From Bradyrhizobium sp. BR 10289 (GTDB lineage: Bacteria > Pseudomonadota > Alphaproteobacteria > Rhizobiales > Xanthobacteraceae), in the NCBI RefSeq assembly GCF_019455385.1, contig NZ_JACOFR010000028.1:28707-92706 (forward strand): a stretch of DNA of 64,000 bases, given 5' to 3'. This document shows positions 16,124-24,501 of this stretch, in pieces. Within the stretch, counting starts at the first letter, position 1. Every line of letters begins with the position of its first letter. The translations under genes were made by a program, and so were the position numbers. Under the pieces are notes generated by a model. The model was not told the DNA's origin, ran no database searches, and saw nothing but the letters and a program-made list of their open reading frames with translations.

Positions 16124-17917
16124 CTATTCGGCGGCCATATCCGAACTCAACAGCGCGTTGAGCCGGATCGGTTGCACGGGTTTGCGCAGCAGCAATATGC
16201 CGCGCTGGCGTGCGCCTTCGGCGATCTCCGCGCCGATGTCGCCGGTCATCATGCTGATCCTGGTCCGGCCCGCATGTGCCGACAGGATCTTGTCGGCAAT
16301 GGTGAGGCCGGTTTCCGCACCCGCGAGCCGGTAGTCGAGCAGAACGATCCATCGCTTGCCTGCGCCATCGTGATTGAGGAAGTGAAGCGCCGGATCGCCG
16401 GATTCGAACAGCGCGCATTGGTAGCCCCAGTTGGTCAGCAGCCGCTCGAGCGAATCCCGCGTCGTGGCGTCGTCGTCGATCACGAGGACGCCGGGCGGGT
16501 CCGACAGATCGGGCAGCCGCTCGACACGCGCTTGCGGCTCGACATCGGTGCTTGCCGGGATCTCCTCCGCCATCGGAACGGTCAGGCTGAACGTGGTTCC
16601 GCGTCCGACCACCGATTTCACCTCCAGCGGCCAGCTCATGGCGTTGCAGAGGCGGCGGACGATCGACAGGCCGATGCCGAGGCCCTTGTCCCGGTTGCGC
16701 TCGGGGTTCCCGACCTGGAAGAAATCATCGAAGATCGCATCGAGATATTGTCGTTCGATCCCGATGCCGGTGTCGATCACCTGAATCCTGACGGCGCCGG
16801 CCCGGCGGCGCGCGCACAGCAGGATGGCGCCCTTCGTCGTATATTTGATCGCGTTGCCGACCAGGTTGAGCAAGGCGCGTTCGAGCAGCACCGGATCGAC
16901 TGAGCACCACAGCTCCGAGGGCGGCACCCGCAAGCGCAGCGATTTGCGCCGCGCCTCGAGATTGAGTGTCGTGGCCACCCTTGCAAAGATCTCGTGAACG
17001 GCGACGGGGCGGACGCTGGCGTTGCGGATCTCGGCGTCGGTGGCCGAGACGCCCATGATGGCATCGAATTGTCGCAGCAGGCTCGCCGCGCAGTCCTGCA
17101 GATGCGCGATGATCTCGTTGCGATCGCCGTGCTCGGAGGAGCGTGCCAGCAGCTCGAAATACAGCCCCATCGCGTTCAGCGGCTGACGCAGATCGTGGCT
17201 GGCCGCGCTGAAGAAGCGCGTGCGCTCGGCGAACAGTTCCTCGATCTGCTGAGCCTGCTTGGCCTTGATCTCGAGCAGCTCGGCGATATCGAGGCGAATG
17301 TTGATCGCCGCCTCCGACTTGCCCGCGGCGATGAGGCCGGTCGCCACCGTGAACGGCAGCAGGGTCAACAGGCCGATGCCGGCGACCTGTTCGAGCCCGC
17401 CGCCGAAGCTCAGCAGCCAGAGCGCCGCCGGAACGTTCGCGGTGATCATCACCACCCACATGCTCGGCGTGTAGTCCGCGCCGACGATCCAGGTTGCGAT
17501 CGTCACGAAGAAGATGAGGGAGCCCATCGGCACCAGCACCGATGCGGGGGCGCCGTTGACGTGGAGCAGCAGAGGCCCCAGCGACCAGGCGAGCGCGTTG
17601 ATGCCGCACAGCCCGGCCTTGGCCCAGCCCCAGCGCCACAGCGTCTCCTGTGGCGGAGAGGCGAGGCGGAATGCGTCGTTGATGTTGGTGATGAAGCATT
17701 CCGACAGGAACACCAGGAATGTCCAGATCGCGACCCGGATGAACGGCAGGTCGCACAGCAGCCAGACCAGCAGGCCGGTGTAGAATGCGCCGCCGGTGGA
17801 AATCGCCTGGAGAAACCGGATGCCGCCGAGATGCGGGATCGCCCGCGTCCGGAAGAACAGGTGGATGCGTTCCTGCTTGACGGCGCTGGCGCGCAGGGCG
17901 GCGCTGCCGGCGGTCAT
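16124..17917 (-). CDS. Membrane hybrid sensor histidine kinase
   Basis: The 597-residue protein has about five or six membrane helices in residues 35-210 (TGLLVWLLCDLPFIRVAIW; VMITANVPAALWLLSFGG). The H-box is FSAASHDLRQPLNAMGLY near 250; the ATPase domain has LLNLVGNAIKYT, VIDTGIGIE and KGLGIGLSIVRRL. A C-terminal receiver follows: VLVIDDDATTRDSLERLL, phospho-acceptor Asp in IVLLDYRLAG and KPVQPIRL. The kinase is directly adjacent to the response regulator gene (zero bases between stop and start). The type resembles RpfC/TodS-like relays in layout but the signal is unknown. Confidence 0.92.
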   Translation of the reverse strand: MTAGSAALRASAVKQERIHLFFRTRAIPHLGGIRFLQAISTGGAFYTGLLVWLLCDLPFIRVAIWTFLVFLSECFITNINDAFRLASPPQETLWRWGWAKAGLCGINALAWSLGPLLLHVNGAPASVLVPMGSLIFFVTIATWIVGADYTPSMWVVMITANVPAALWLLSFGGGLEQVAGIGLLTLLPFTVATGLIAAGKSEAAINIRLDIAELLEIKAKQAQQIEELFAERTRFFSAASHDLRQPLNAMGLYFELLARSSEHGDRNEIIAHLQDCAASLLRQFDAIMGVSATDAEIRNASVRPVAVHEIFARVATTLNLEARRKSLRLRVPPSELWCSVDPVLLERALLNLVGNAIKYTTKGAILLCARRRAGAVRIQVIDTGIGIERQYLDAIFDDFFQVGNPERNRDKGLGIGLSIVRRLCNAMSWPLEVKSVVGRGTTFSLTVPMAEEIPASTDVEPQARVERLPDLSDPPGVLVIDDDATTRDSLERLLTNWGYQCALFESGDPALHFLNHDGAGKRWIVLLDYRLAGAETGLTIADKILSAHAGRTRISMMTGDIGAEIAEGARQRGILLLRKPVQPIRLNALLSSDMAAE

Positions 17918-18511
17918 CTAGATCAGCCTCTGCCGCAGCGCGCGGGTCACGGCTTCGGTCCGATTGCCGACCTGCAACTGCTCGAAGATCCGTCCCCAAT
18001 GGGCCCTGATGGTGCTCTCGGTGACGCCGAGGCGCTCGCAGATCTGCTTGTCCAAAAGGCCCTGGCTCGCATAGATCAGGATCTCGCGCCGCCGCAGCGA
18101 CAGCATGTTGCCGTCCGTCGCGCCGCTGACGGGATCAAAGACCTTGCCGCCGGAGAATGCGATGCGAATGGCGGCGACGAGATCGGCCGAGGTCTTGTCC
18201 TTGGAGAGGCAGAGCACGGCCCCGAGCGATGCCGCGCCTTCCGCAAGCGGCGATGACAGGTCGGCGCAGAGCAGCCCGAGCGCGATCAGCGGAAAGCGCG
18301 CCTTGATGTCCCGCAGCAGCGACAATCCGTCTCCGTCAGGCAGACGGTAGTCGGCAAGACAGAGATCGACCTCCTTGGCGTTGAGAAAGTCCAGCGTCGC
18401 GGTGCAGCTTTCCGCGGTTGCGACGCTGAGATCCTCGATCTCCAGCTCGAGGGTGCGGCGGACGGCGTCCCTGTAAATCGGGTGATCATCTACAAAGAGG
18501 AGCGATGGCAC
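17918..18511 (-). CDS. NarL/FixJ-type response regulator
   Basis: The 197-residue protein has an N-terminal receiver (SLLFVDDHPIYRDAVRRTLE; acceptor Asp in LCLADYRLPDGDGLSLLR; Lys in LCLSKDKTSADLVAAI) and a C-terminal LuxR-type helix-turn-helix (LSLRRREILIYASQGLLDKQI, then VTESTIRAHWGRIFEQLQVG). It is the first gene of an operon with the hybrid kinase and the LuxR regulator, which suggests a phosphorelay feeding a second transcription factor. Confidence 0.93.
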   Translation of the reverse strand: MPSLLFVDDHPIYRDAVRRTLELEIEDLSVATAESCTATLDFLNAKEVDLCLADYRLPDGDGLSLLRDIKARFPLIALGLLCADLSSPLAEGAASLGAVLCLSKDKTSADLVAAIRIAFSGGKVFDPVSGATDGNMLSLRRREILIYASQGLLDKQICERLGVTESTIRAHWGRIFEQLQVGNRTEAVTRALRQRLI

Positions 18512-18548
18512 TTATTCCACCTGCCTTCGGCGATCATGCAATCCTTCC

Positions 18549-18608
18549 CAAATGCCTGGCTTCTGCAAGCCCAATCGTCAGGCATTTGCCGGTTGGCGAA
18601 TTCCAACC
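18549..18608. promoter_or_regulatory. Two inverted repeats upstream of the response regulator
   Basis: CAAATGCCTG (18549-18558) and CAGGCATTTG (18579-18588) are perfect arms around 20 bases; just beyond, GGTTGG and CCAACC flank CGAATT (18591-18608). Both lie 38-97 bases upstream of the response regulator start and could be its binding sites. The remaining bases up to 18765 show nothing else. Confidence 0.4.
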
Positions 18609-18765
18609 AGAAGGGCGCCGGTGCCATTCGGCGCTCGGAAAGTCAGCACCTCTACTTACAACCTTCGCCCAGAGAGGGGAGCTATCGAAAACGACAGCTG
18701 TCTATAGCAGCACGTGGTTCCGCAGCATAGACAATGCGAGTTCCATCGCGGTGGAGGGACACCCG

Positions 18766-18891
18766 ATGACAGGCAAGAACGACGGCAGCTTCGGCGGGCG
18801 CGGGATTTCGCCGTGGGCCGCGCTGATCAGGGGCGGGTTGATCACGGCATTCGTCTCCGTGCTGCTTCTGCTGCTTCTGTTCGCGCAGTGA
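18766..18891 (+). CDS. Small single-helix membrane protein (41 aa)
   Basis: The frame starts at ATG 18766 behind GGAGG (18752-18756). The product begins MTGKNDGSFGGRGISPWAAL and ends in a membrane helix (GLITAFVSVLLLLLLFAQ). The frame continues upstream but only the stretch from this start has a ribosome binding site and sensible protein. Function unknown. Confidence 0.55.
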   Translation: MTGKNDGSFGGRGISPWAALIRGGLITAFVSVLLLLLLFAQ

Positions 18892-18916
18892 TGGCGGGAA
18901 CCCGCGTCTCGCGCAA

Positions 18917-19158
18917 CGTCGGCCGGCGAATGCGCCTCCATTCCGAGCAATTGCGGATATTCCATTCAGAACATCGGCAACGAGGCTGCCGAGATCGTCG
19001 GCGTGCTCGACAGCGGCATTTATCACGAGAGCAGCCTGTCGGACTGGCTGGCCAAGGCGCCGCATCACCTCCTTGCCAACAATTTCGGCATCAAGGAGCA
19101 GGACGTCGCGCGCTTCGCGGAGCGGCGGACCATCATCACCGCGCCGGGTGAGGGTGAA
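18917..19158 (+). pseudogene. C-terminal remnant of a bicupin (oxalate decarboxylase-like) gene
   Basis: Read in the frame GCC GGC GAA TGC, this piece gives AGECASIPSNCGYSIQNIG, then VGVLDSGIYHESSLSDWLAKAP and a DVARFAERRTIITAPGEG end. That matches in style the last cupin strands and the SLxxWLAxxP helix of oxalate decarboxylase-type bicupins. A TGA sits in frame just upstream, so no N-terminal half or start exists. The frame then runs on without a stop into the small membrane protein at 19258. I infer a deletion remnant. Confidence 0.5.
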
Positions 19159-19257
19159 GCGCGCAGCAGCTGTAATCTGCTTCACACGCAAACGCGTCCA
19201 ATGACGCTAGATGAACACAGGCCTCGCTCTCTGGCGCGGTCCGGTTCGGAGCTGGCG

Positions 19258-19416
19258 ATGATGGCTGCTTTGGCAAAGGCGATATCCCGCGCGACGAGAA
19301 CCAATCTCGACGTCGAGACCCTGAAGATCCTCCTGATCTTCGCGGGTGCGGGCCTGCTGCTCTCCCTCGTCGCTCTGATGATCTACGGACAGGCAGTCAA
19401 GGCAGCCTTGTTTTGA
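19258..19416 (+). CDS. Small membrane protein (52 aa)
   Basis: The product starts MMAALAKAISRATRTNLDVE and has one long hydrophobic helix (ILLIFAGAGLLLSLVALMIYG). The ATG at 19258 has GGAG (19248-19251) six bases ahead. An earlier ATG at 19201 in the same frame is possible but lacks such a site. It shares its frame with the upstream cupin remnant but reads as a separate protein. Function unknown. Confidence 0.55.
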   Translation: MMAALAKAISRATRTNLDVETLKILLIFAGAGLLLSLVALMIYGQAVKAALF

Positions 19417-19510
19417 GATCGGAGCCACGGCCGATCATCGAACTGTCATCGCGCCGTCATTCCCGCTCTATTGATCGCTGGTCCTTATCCCGCGGATCGT
19501 GGAGACTGAA

Positions 19511-20830
19511 ATGCATCCGACTGAGACACTATCGTCCGACCGCCGGTCGGTCCTGAAGGGCTTTGCGGCCGCAGCCGTTGCGTCGCTGGCGACGCCGGCT
19601 TTGGCCGCCGAGGCCCTGCCGCCGCAACCGACCGGACCTGCGGCCGCAATCGCCACCGACAAGGCCTATTGGGCGGCCGTGAAGGGGCTCTATGCGGTGA
19701 CGCCTGAGGTGGTCAATCTGGAGAACGGTTATTGGGGCATCATGGCCGAGCCTGTCAGGCGCGAGTTCATCCGCCAGTCCGACATGATTAACTTCCAGAA
19801 CACCTATTACGCGCGGCAGCGCGCGGGCGCTGATTTCGAGGCGGTGCGCAGCAAGGTGGCGCAGGCACTTGGCGCGGCGCCCGAGGAGATTGCGCTCACG
19901 CGCGGCGCGACCGAGGCGTTGCAGCTGCTGATCGGCGGCTACAACCGGCTGAAGCCCGGCGACGGCGTGCTCTACGCCGATCTCGATTATGATTCGATGC
20001 AATATGCGATGAATGCACTGAAGGGCCGCCGTGGCGTCGATGTCGTCAGGTTCGATATCCCGGAGCCGGCCACCCGTCAGGCCGTGCTCGACGCCTATGC
20101 CCGCGCCCTGGAGGCCAATCCGAAGACCAGGCTGTTGCTGCTCACCCATGTCAGTCATCGCACCGGCCTTGTCATGCCGGTCGCCGAGATTGCCCGCATG
20201 GCCAAAGCCAAGGGCATCGATACCATCCTCGATGCTGCCCATTCCTGGGGGCAGATGGACTTCAATGTGAGCGAGCTCGAGGTCGATTTCGTCGGCTTCA
20301 ATTTGCACAAATGGATCGGTGCGCCGCTTGGCGTGGGTTTCCTCTACATCAGGAAGGATCGCCTCGCCGACATCGACCGCGACATGGGCGACGAGGATTT
20401 TCCGGAAACCGACGTCCGCTCGCGCGTGCACACCGGCACGGTGAATTTTGCGACGGTTTTGACGGTGCCTGCGGCCGTGGCGCTGCATCAGCAGATTGGA
20501 GCTGCGGCGAAACAGGCCCGCCTGCGATATTTGCGCGACTATTGGGTCAGCCGCGCGCGTGGCTTCAAGGATCTCGAGATCCTGACGCCGGACGAGGTCG
20601 GCTCCTATGGCGCGATCACGTCCTTCCGCCTCGCCGGCAAGACCGGCAAGGCCGACAATGACGCCATCGTGGCCAAACTCCGGGACAGCCACAAGGTCAT
20701 GACGGTGCGCCGCGCCGGTGTCGCCAGAGGCCAGTGCATCCGCGTGACACCGGCACTCTACACCGACGAGGCCGATCTCGACCGCTTTGTCGAGGCGCTC
20801 GCCATGGTCACCGGGACAAAGACGGGCTAG
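19511..20830 (+). CDS. Exported class V aminotransferase / isopenicillin N epimerase-like PLP enzyme
   Basis: The 439-residue protein has a twin-arginine-type signal (SDRRSVLKGFAAAAVASLA, cleaved near AALAAEA), unusual for a PLP enzyme. The fold-type I core is clear: LTRGATEALQLLIGGYN near 125, the Asp-His pair ILDAAHSWGQMDF near 245 and the Schiff-base Lys in GFNLHKWIGAPLGVGFLY near 270. Members include isopenicillin N epimerase and cysteine desulfurases; the substrate is unknown. It probably acts in the periplasm with its cofactor loaded before Tat export. Confidence 0.9.
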   Translation: MHPTETLSSDRRSVLKGFAAAAVASLATPALAAEALPPQPTGPAAAIATDKAYWAAVKGLYAVTPEVVNLENGYWGIMAEPVRREFIRQSDMINFQNTYYARQRAGADFEAVRSKVAQALGAAPEEIALTRGATEALQLLIGGYNRLKPGDGVLYADLDYDSMQYAMNALKGRRGVDVVRFDIPEPATRQAVLDAYARALEANPKTRLLLLTHVSHRTGLVMPVAEIARMAKAKGIDTILDAAHSWGQMDFNVSELEVDFVGFNLHKWIGAPLGVGFLYIRKDRLADIDRDMGDEDFPETDVRSRVHTGTVNFATVLTVPAAVALHQQIGAAAKQARLRYLRDYWVSRARGFKDLEILTPDEVGSYGAITSFRLAGKTGKADNDAIVAKLRDSHKVMTVRRAGVARGQCIRVTPALYTDEADLDRFVEALAMVTGTKTG

Positions 20831-20863
20831 CTCGCGCACCGGCGGTGCGGGTCGCCGCATAGC

Positions 20864-21742
20864 TTACCGGTTGGCATCATGTGCCATCGGTGTCGCGACC
20901 GGCGCCGCCTCGCTGCCGCGGGGCGGACCGATCAGGCAGGCGAGCCGGTCGCGCCAGGTGCGCGAACGCCAGAGATCGCGCGCCAGCGCCGCCCATTCGT
21001 GAAACGCGATGATGACAGGATTGTTGGAGCGCAGCGGCGTGACGAGGCCGTAGCGGCAGGGCAGGTCGTCGCGCTCTGCGACGAAGGTGCCGAACATCCG
21101 GTCGAATACGATGAAGATGCCGCCGTAATTGCGGTCGAGATATTCCGCATTGCAGGCGTGGTGCACGCGATGATGCGAGGGCGTGTTGAGCACATATTCC
21201 AGCCAGCCGAGCTTCGGAATCCACTCCGCGTGCAGCCAGAACTGGTAAAGCAGATTGACGGCGGCGGCGGTGAATACCGGTCCCGGGGCGAAGCCGAGCC
21301 AGATCATCGGCACGAAGAAGATCGCAGTACCCGTCAGCCGCCCGGTCCAGCCGAAGCGGTAGGACGCCGCCAGGTTGAACTCGTTCGAGGAATGGTGGAT
21401 CGCATGCGTCGCCCAGAACCAGCGCACGCGATGGCTGCAGCGATGGAACCAGTAATAGCTGAAATCCTGGGCAATCACGAGCACGGCGACGGCCCATGGA
21501 CCGTTCAGCGGCACGGTGAACAGCCGATGCTTCCAGGCCAGCTCGACCAGCGGCTGCGCCAGGCTGAGCGGCACGATCGCATAGACGACATATTCCCGGC
21601 CGAGCGCGTCAGCGAGCGAGGCGAGGTACGCCCGCCAGTCGTAGTCGCGCCGCATCACCAGGGCCAGGACCAGACCTTCCAGTGTCGCGATCACGATCAG
21701 GGCGGGAAGGGCGAATTTCAGCACCTGGAATAGCAGCGTCAT
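20864..21742 (-). CDS. Sterol desaturase / fatty acid hydroxylase superfamily protein
   Basis: The 292-residue membrane protein has several hydrophobic helices and the three di-iron histidine clusters: HRCSH (YYWFHRCSHRVRWFW), HAIHH (WATHAIHHSSNEFNL) and HHRVHH (NTPSHHRVHHACNAEY). These enzymes hydroxylate or desaturate lipids, sterols or carotenoids using O2. The ATG at 21742 has GGAG six bases ahead; the frame upstream is not used. Its substrate in this organism is unknown, possibly hopanoids or fatty acids. Confidence 0.9.
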   Translation of the reverse strand: MTLLFQVLKFALPALIVIATLEGLVLALVMRRDYDWRAYLASLADALGREYVVYAIVPLSLAQPLVELAWKHRLFTVPLNGPWAVAVLVIAQDFSYYWFHRCSHRVRWFWATHAIHHSSNEFNLAASYRFGWTGRLTGTAIFFVPMIWLGFAPGPVFTAAAVNLLYQFWLHAEWIPKLGWLEYVLNTPSHHRVHHACNAEYLDRNYGGIFIVFDRMFGTFVAERDDLPCRYGLVTPLRSNNPVIIAFHEWAALARDLWRSRTWRDRLACLIGPPRGSEAAPVATPMAHDANR

Positions 21743-21872
21743 GGCCATCTCCGCATCGCAGGCGCGCGGCCTGCCCGGAGCAAAGCTGGCACGGCGAAAA
21801 TGCCACGGCGCGCCGATTCCTGCAGACGGATTGGCCGATTCCCGCAAACGGCCGCCCGAAATCAGGAATCGG

Positions 21873-22958
21873 TCAGGTCCCGGCCGCGCTCGGTCCGGCG
21901 GCCGCTCCCGCGCCGGCAAGACGCGCGCGCCGATATTCGGACGGCGTCAGGCCGGTCTGTGCCTTGAAGGCGCGGTTGAACGGGCCGATCGAGCCGAAGC
22001 CCGCATCGAGCGCGATGGTCAGGATCGGGACGCCGGCCTGCGCGGGATCGCTCAATGCAGCTTCGGTCTCTGCCAGCCGGTAGCCGTTGACGAAGGCGTT
22101 GAAATTGCGGTGTCCGAGCCGGCGGTTGATCAGATGACGCAGACGGTACTCGGGAATGTCGAGCTTTCGCGACAAGGACGCGATGCTCAGGTCCGGCTCG
22201 CGAAAGACCTTGTCATGGTCGAGCAGATGCTGAAGCGCGGCGAGCTGCACCGCATCGGGCTCGGCCGCCGGAGTTGCGGGCGGCGGACCGGATGGCAGTG
22301 CCGACGGCGTTGCCCGGACCGGCGCTGGCGCCAGCTGTGCCTCCGCCGTCGTGATCGAACCCAGCACGGCGAACAGGAAGATCAGCGCCGTCAAGGTGGC
22401 GGCACTGGCGAGGCTGACCGAACTCGCCGAAAGGCCGCCGGGCCAGAGCCAGTCCGCGGCGATCGCAATCAGCGCATAGAGCACGGTGACGGCGGCGTAC
22501 CAGATGCGAAGCCGCCGCCGCCTTTCCACCAGGTCGATTGCGCGCCCCGACAGTGCGTGCCAGGCGCCGAGCAGCAGGAAGCCCACCGACAGGCCGGTGC
22601 GCGCCACGTCGACGGCCATTGGGTGCCTGAACTGGTCCATCAGGGCGAGCACCACCAGAACCAGCCAGCCGACCGCGTGGTGCCAGCGCGGCCGGAACTC
22701 GTCGGTGAACATCGCGCCCATGGTGATCCAGAACGCGGCCGGCACGCCGGCGCTGACGATCGCAACCGGAATGCGCAGGCGCAGATCCAGCGCCCCGAAG
22801 CCCGGCGCCGATTCGATGATGTAGGCTGCGATGCCCGCCGCCAGCGGCGCGGCATAGCGACTCACGGCATCGTGCCGCGCGCTGCGAGCGGCGACTGCCG
22901 CGCGGAGAAGAAGGATGACGACCGCTCCTCCACGCAGTGCAGCTTCCAGGGTCGTCAT
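21873..22958 (-). CDS. AraC family regulator with N-terminal membrane domain
   Basis: The 361-residue protein has five to seven membrane helices in residues 10-225 (GWLVLVVLALMDQF; ATLTALIFLFAVLGSIT) and a C-terminal AraC helix-turn-helix (LSIASLSRKLDIPEYRLRHLINRRLGHRN..., then ILTIALDAGFGSIGPFNRAFK and LTPSEYRRARL). The ATG at 22958 is used since the earlier start is TTG. It is 130 bases upstream of the desaturase-like gene on the same strand and may sense membrane or lipid signals for it. Confidence 0.88.
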   Translation of the reverse strand: MTTLEAALRGGAVVILLLRAAVAARSARHDAVSRYAAPLAAGIAAYIIESAPGFGALDLRLRIPVAIVSAGVPAAFWITMGAMFTDEFRPRWHHAVGWLVLVVLALMDQFRHPMAVDVARTGLSVGFLLLGAWHALSGRAIDLVERRRRLRIWYAAVTVLYALIAIAADWLWPGGLSASSVSLASAATLTALIFLFAVLGSITTAEAQLAPAPVRATPSALPSGPPPATPAAEPDAVQLAALQHLLDHDKVFREPDLSIASLSRKLDIPEYRLRHLINRRLGHRNFNAFVNGYRLAETEAALSDPAQAGVPILTIALDAGFGSIGPFNRAFKAQTGLTPSEYRRARLAGAGAAAGPSAAGT

Positions 22959-22980
22959 GCAATTCAAGGGTCCGGCCGGG

Positions 22981-22996
22981 ATTGTTGGCGGACAAT
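22981..22996. promoter_or_regulatory. Short inverted repeat before the AraC-type gene
   Basis: ATTGT and ACAAT flank TGGCGG at 22981-22996, about 25 bases upstream of the AraC start. It might be an operator; the arms are short and the evidence is weak. Confidence 0.25.
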
Positions 22997-23104
22997 TGCA
23001 TCATGGGCGGTCGTGTCAACCGTGGAGAGCGGTGCAGCGGCAGGCCGATGACATCAGCTTTCGCCGCTGCGCGCGTAACCATCCGGCCTGTCCGGTGCAC
23101 TGGC

Positions 23105-24415
23105 TCACGCCGTCGCCAGCACAGGCTGCACCGGCCGCCGCCCGATCATCAGCGACAGCAGGGCCGCGGCGATGCCCGTTGCGCCGGCGATCATGAAGGC
23201 TTGCAGATAGTCACCCTGCGCCGAGCGCATGAAGCCGGCGAAGAATGCGGCGCAGGCCGCCCCGAGCTGGTGGCCGGCGACCACCCAGCCGAAAATCAGC
23301 GGCGCATTCTTGTCGCCGAACGTCTCGTTGGCGATGCGCACGGTCGGCGGCACGGTGGCGATCCAGTCGAGCCCGTAGAACGCCGCGAACACCGTCAGGC
23401 TGACGAGGGAGAAATCCGAGTAAGGCAGGTAGATCAGCGACAGCCCGCGCAGCCCGTAATAGAAGAACAGCAGCTTGCGCGGGTCGAACCGGTCGGTGAG
23501 CCAGCCCGACAGCGTGGTGCCGAACAGGTCGAAGAACCCCATCAAGGCGAGCAGGCTCGCGGCCTGCACTTCGAAAATGCCGTGATCGCCGCAGAACGCG
23601 ATCAGATGCGTGCCGACGAGGCCGTTGGTGGTGAAGCCGCAGATGAAGAAGGTCGCGAACAGGAACCAGAAGGTCGGTGTCTTCGCCGCGCGGACCAAAT
23701 TGCTGATCGCGGCAACGAACGGATTGCCCTGCGCAGGCGCCGCGGGCGCATCGTCATGCGTGCTGCCATAGGAGCGCAGGCCGATCGCGGCGGGCCGCTC
23801 CGGCACCAGGATGTACACCAGGGGAATCAGCGCCGCGCAGCATGCCGCGACCGTCAGCACCACCGGCTTCCAGCCGCCCCATTCGACCAGCGAGGCGAGA
23901 CCCGGCATGAAGATCAGCGTGCCGGTCGCGGTGCTCGCGGTCAAAAGCCCCATGACGAGGCCGCGATTGGTGGTGAACCAGCGATTGACGATGGTGGCGC
24001 CGAGCACGTTGGCGACCGCGCCCGAGCCGATACCGGAGAGCAGGCCCCAGGTCAGGAACAATTGCCACGGCGCGGTCATGAAATAGCTCGCGCCCGTGGA
24101 GAGCGACATCAGCGCTAGCGCGCCCAGCACGGTGCGGCGGATGCCGACGCGCTGCATCACCGCCGCGGCGAACGGCCCGGCGAGGCCATAGAGGAAGATG
24201 CCGATCGCGGTCGAGGACGAGATCACGCTGACGTCCCAGCCGAAGGATTTTTGCAGCGGCAGCATCAGCACGCCCGGCGTCGAGCGCAGGCCGGCGGCGG
24301 CGAGTAGCGCGAGAAAGATCACGCCGACGACCACGAAGGCATAGCGTTGGCCGAACGGCCGCCGGGAGACGGCGATGGAGGGATTGGGCGCGGATTGAAC
24401 GGGGGCTGGAGGCAT
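23105..24415 (-). CDS. MFS transporter
   Basis: A 436-residue protein with about 12 hydrophobic helices. Helix 1 starts RYAFVVVGVIFLALLAAAG and the family motif after helix 2 reads QRVGIRRTVLGALALM; a second copy near the middle is DRFDPRKLLFFYYG. The overall form resembles the oxalate/formate or monocarboxylate MFS branch. A TetR gene diverges from it with a long palindrome between, so export or import is probably induced by a ligand of that TetR. Confidence 0.88.
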   Translation of the reverse strand: MPPAPVQSAPNPSIAVSRRPFGQRYAFVVVGVIFLALLAAAGLRSTPGVLMLPLQKSFGWDVSVISSSTAIGIFLYGLAGPFAAAVMQRVGIRRTVLGALALMSLSTGASYFMTAPWQLFLTWGLLSGIGSGAVANVLGATIVNRWFTTNRGLVMGLLTASTATGTLIFMPGLASLVEWGGWKPVVLTVAACCAALIPLVYILVPERPAAIGLRSYGSTHDDAPAAPAQGNPFVAAISNLVRAAKTPTFWFLFATFFICGFTTNGLVGTHLIAFCGDHGIFEVQAASLLALMGFFDLFGTTLSGWLTDRFDPRKLLFFYYGLRGLSLIYLPYSDFSLVSLTVFAAFYGLDWIATVPPTVRIANETFGDKNAPLIFGWVVAGHQLGAACAAFFAGFMRSAQGDYLQAFMIAGATGIAAALLSLMIGRRPVQPVLATA

Positions 24416-24468
24416 GTTACTTACCGGTACGTACTGCGATGCGGTATTAGTACGTACCGGTCAGTAAC
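24416..24468. promoter_or_regulatory. Long palindromic TetR operator between MFS and TetR genes
   Basis: ACCGGTACGTACT (24423-24435) and AGTACGTACCGGT (24449-24461) are perfect 13-base inverted arms with 13 bases between. The symmetry extends as GTTAC on the left (24416-24420) and GTAAC on the right (24464-24468) with one mismatched pair. It begins right at the MFS start codon (24415) and ends 33 bases before TetR, so one site would control both genes. Confidence 0.75.
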
Positions 24469-24501
24469 ATTGTCAAGCCCATCCGGGAGGCACCGACAGC
24501 G

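Noticed and set aside
21741..23051. Plus-strand open frame opposite the AraC-type gene and desaturase start
   Set aside because: Arg/Gly-rich antisense product without recognisable motifs.
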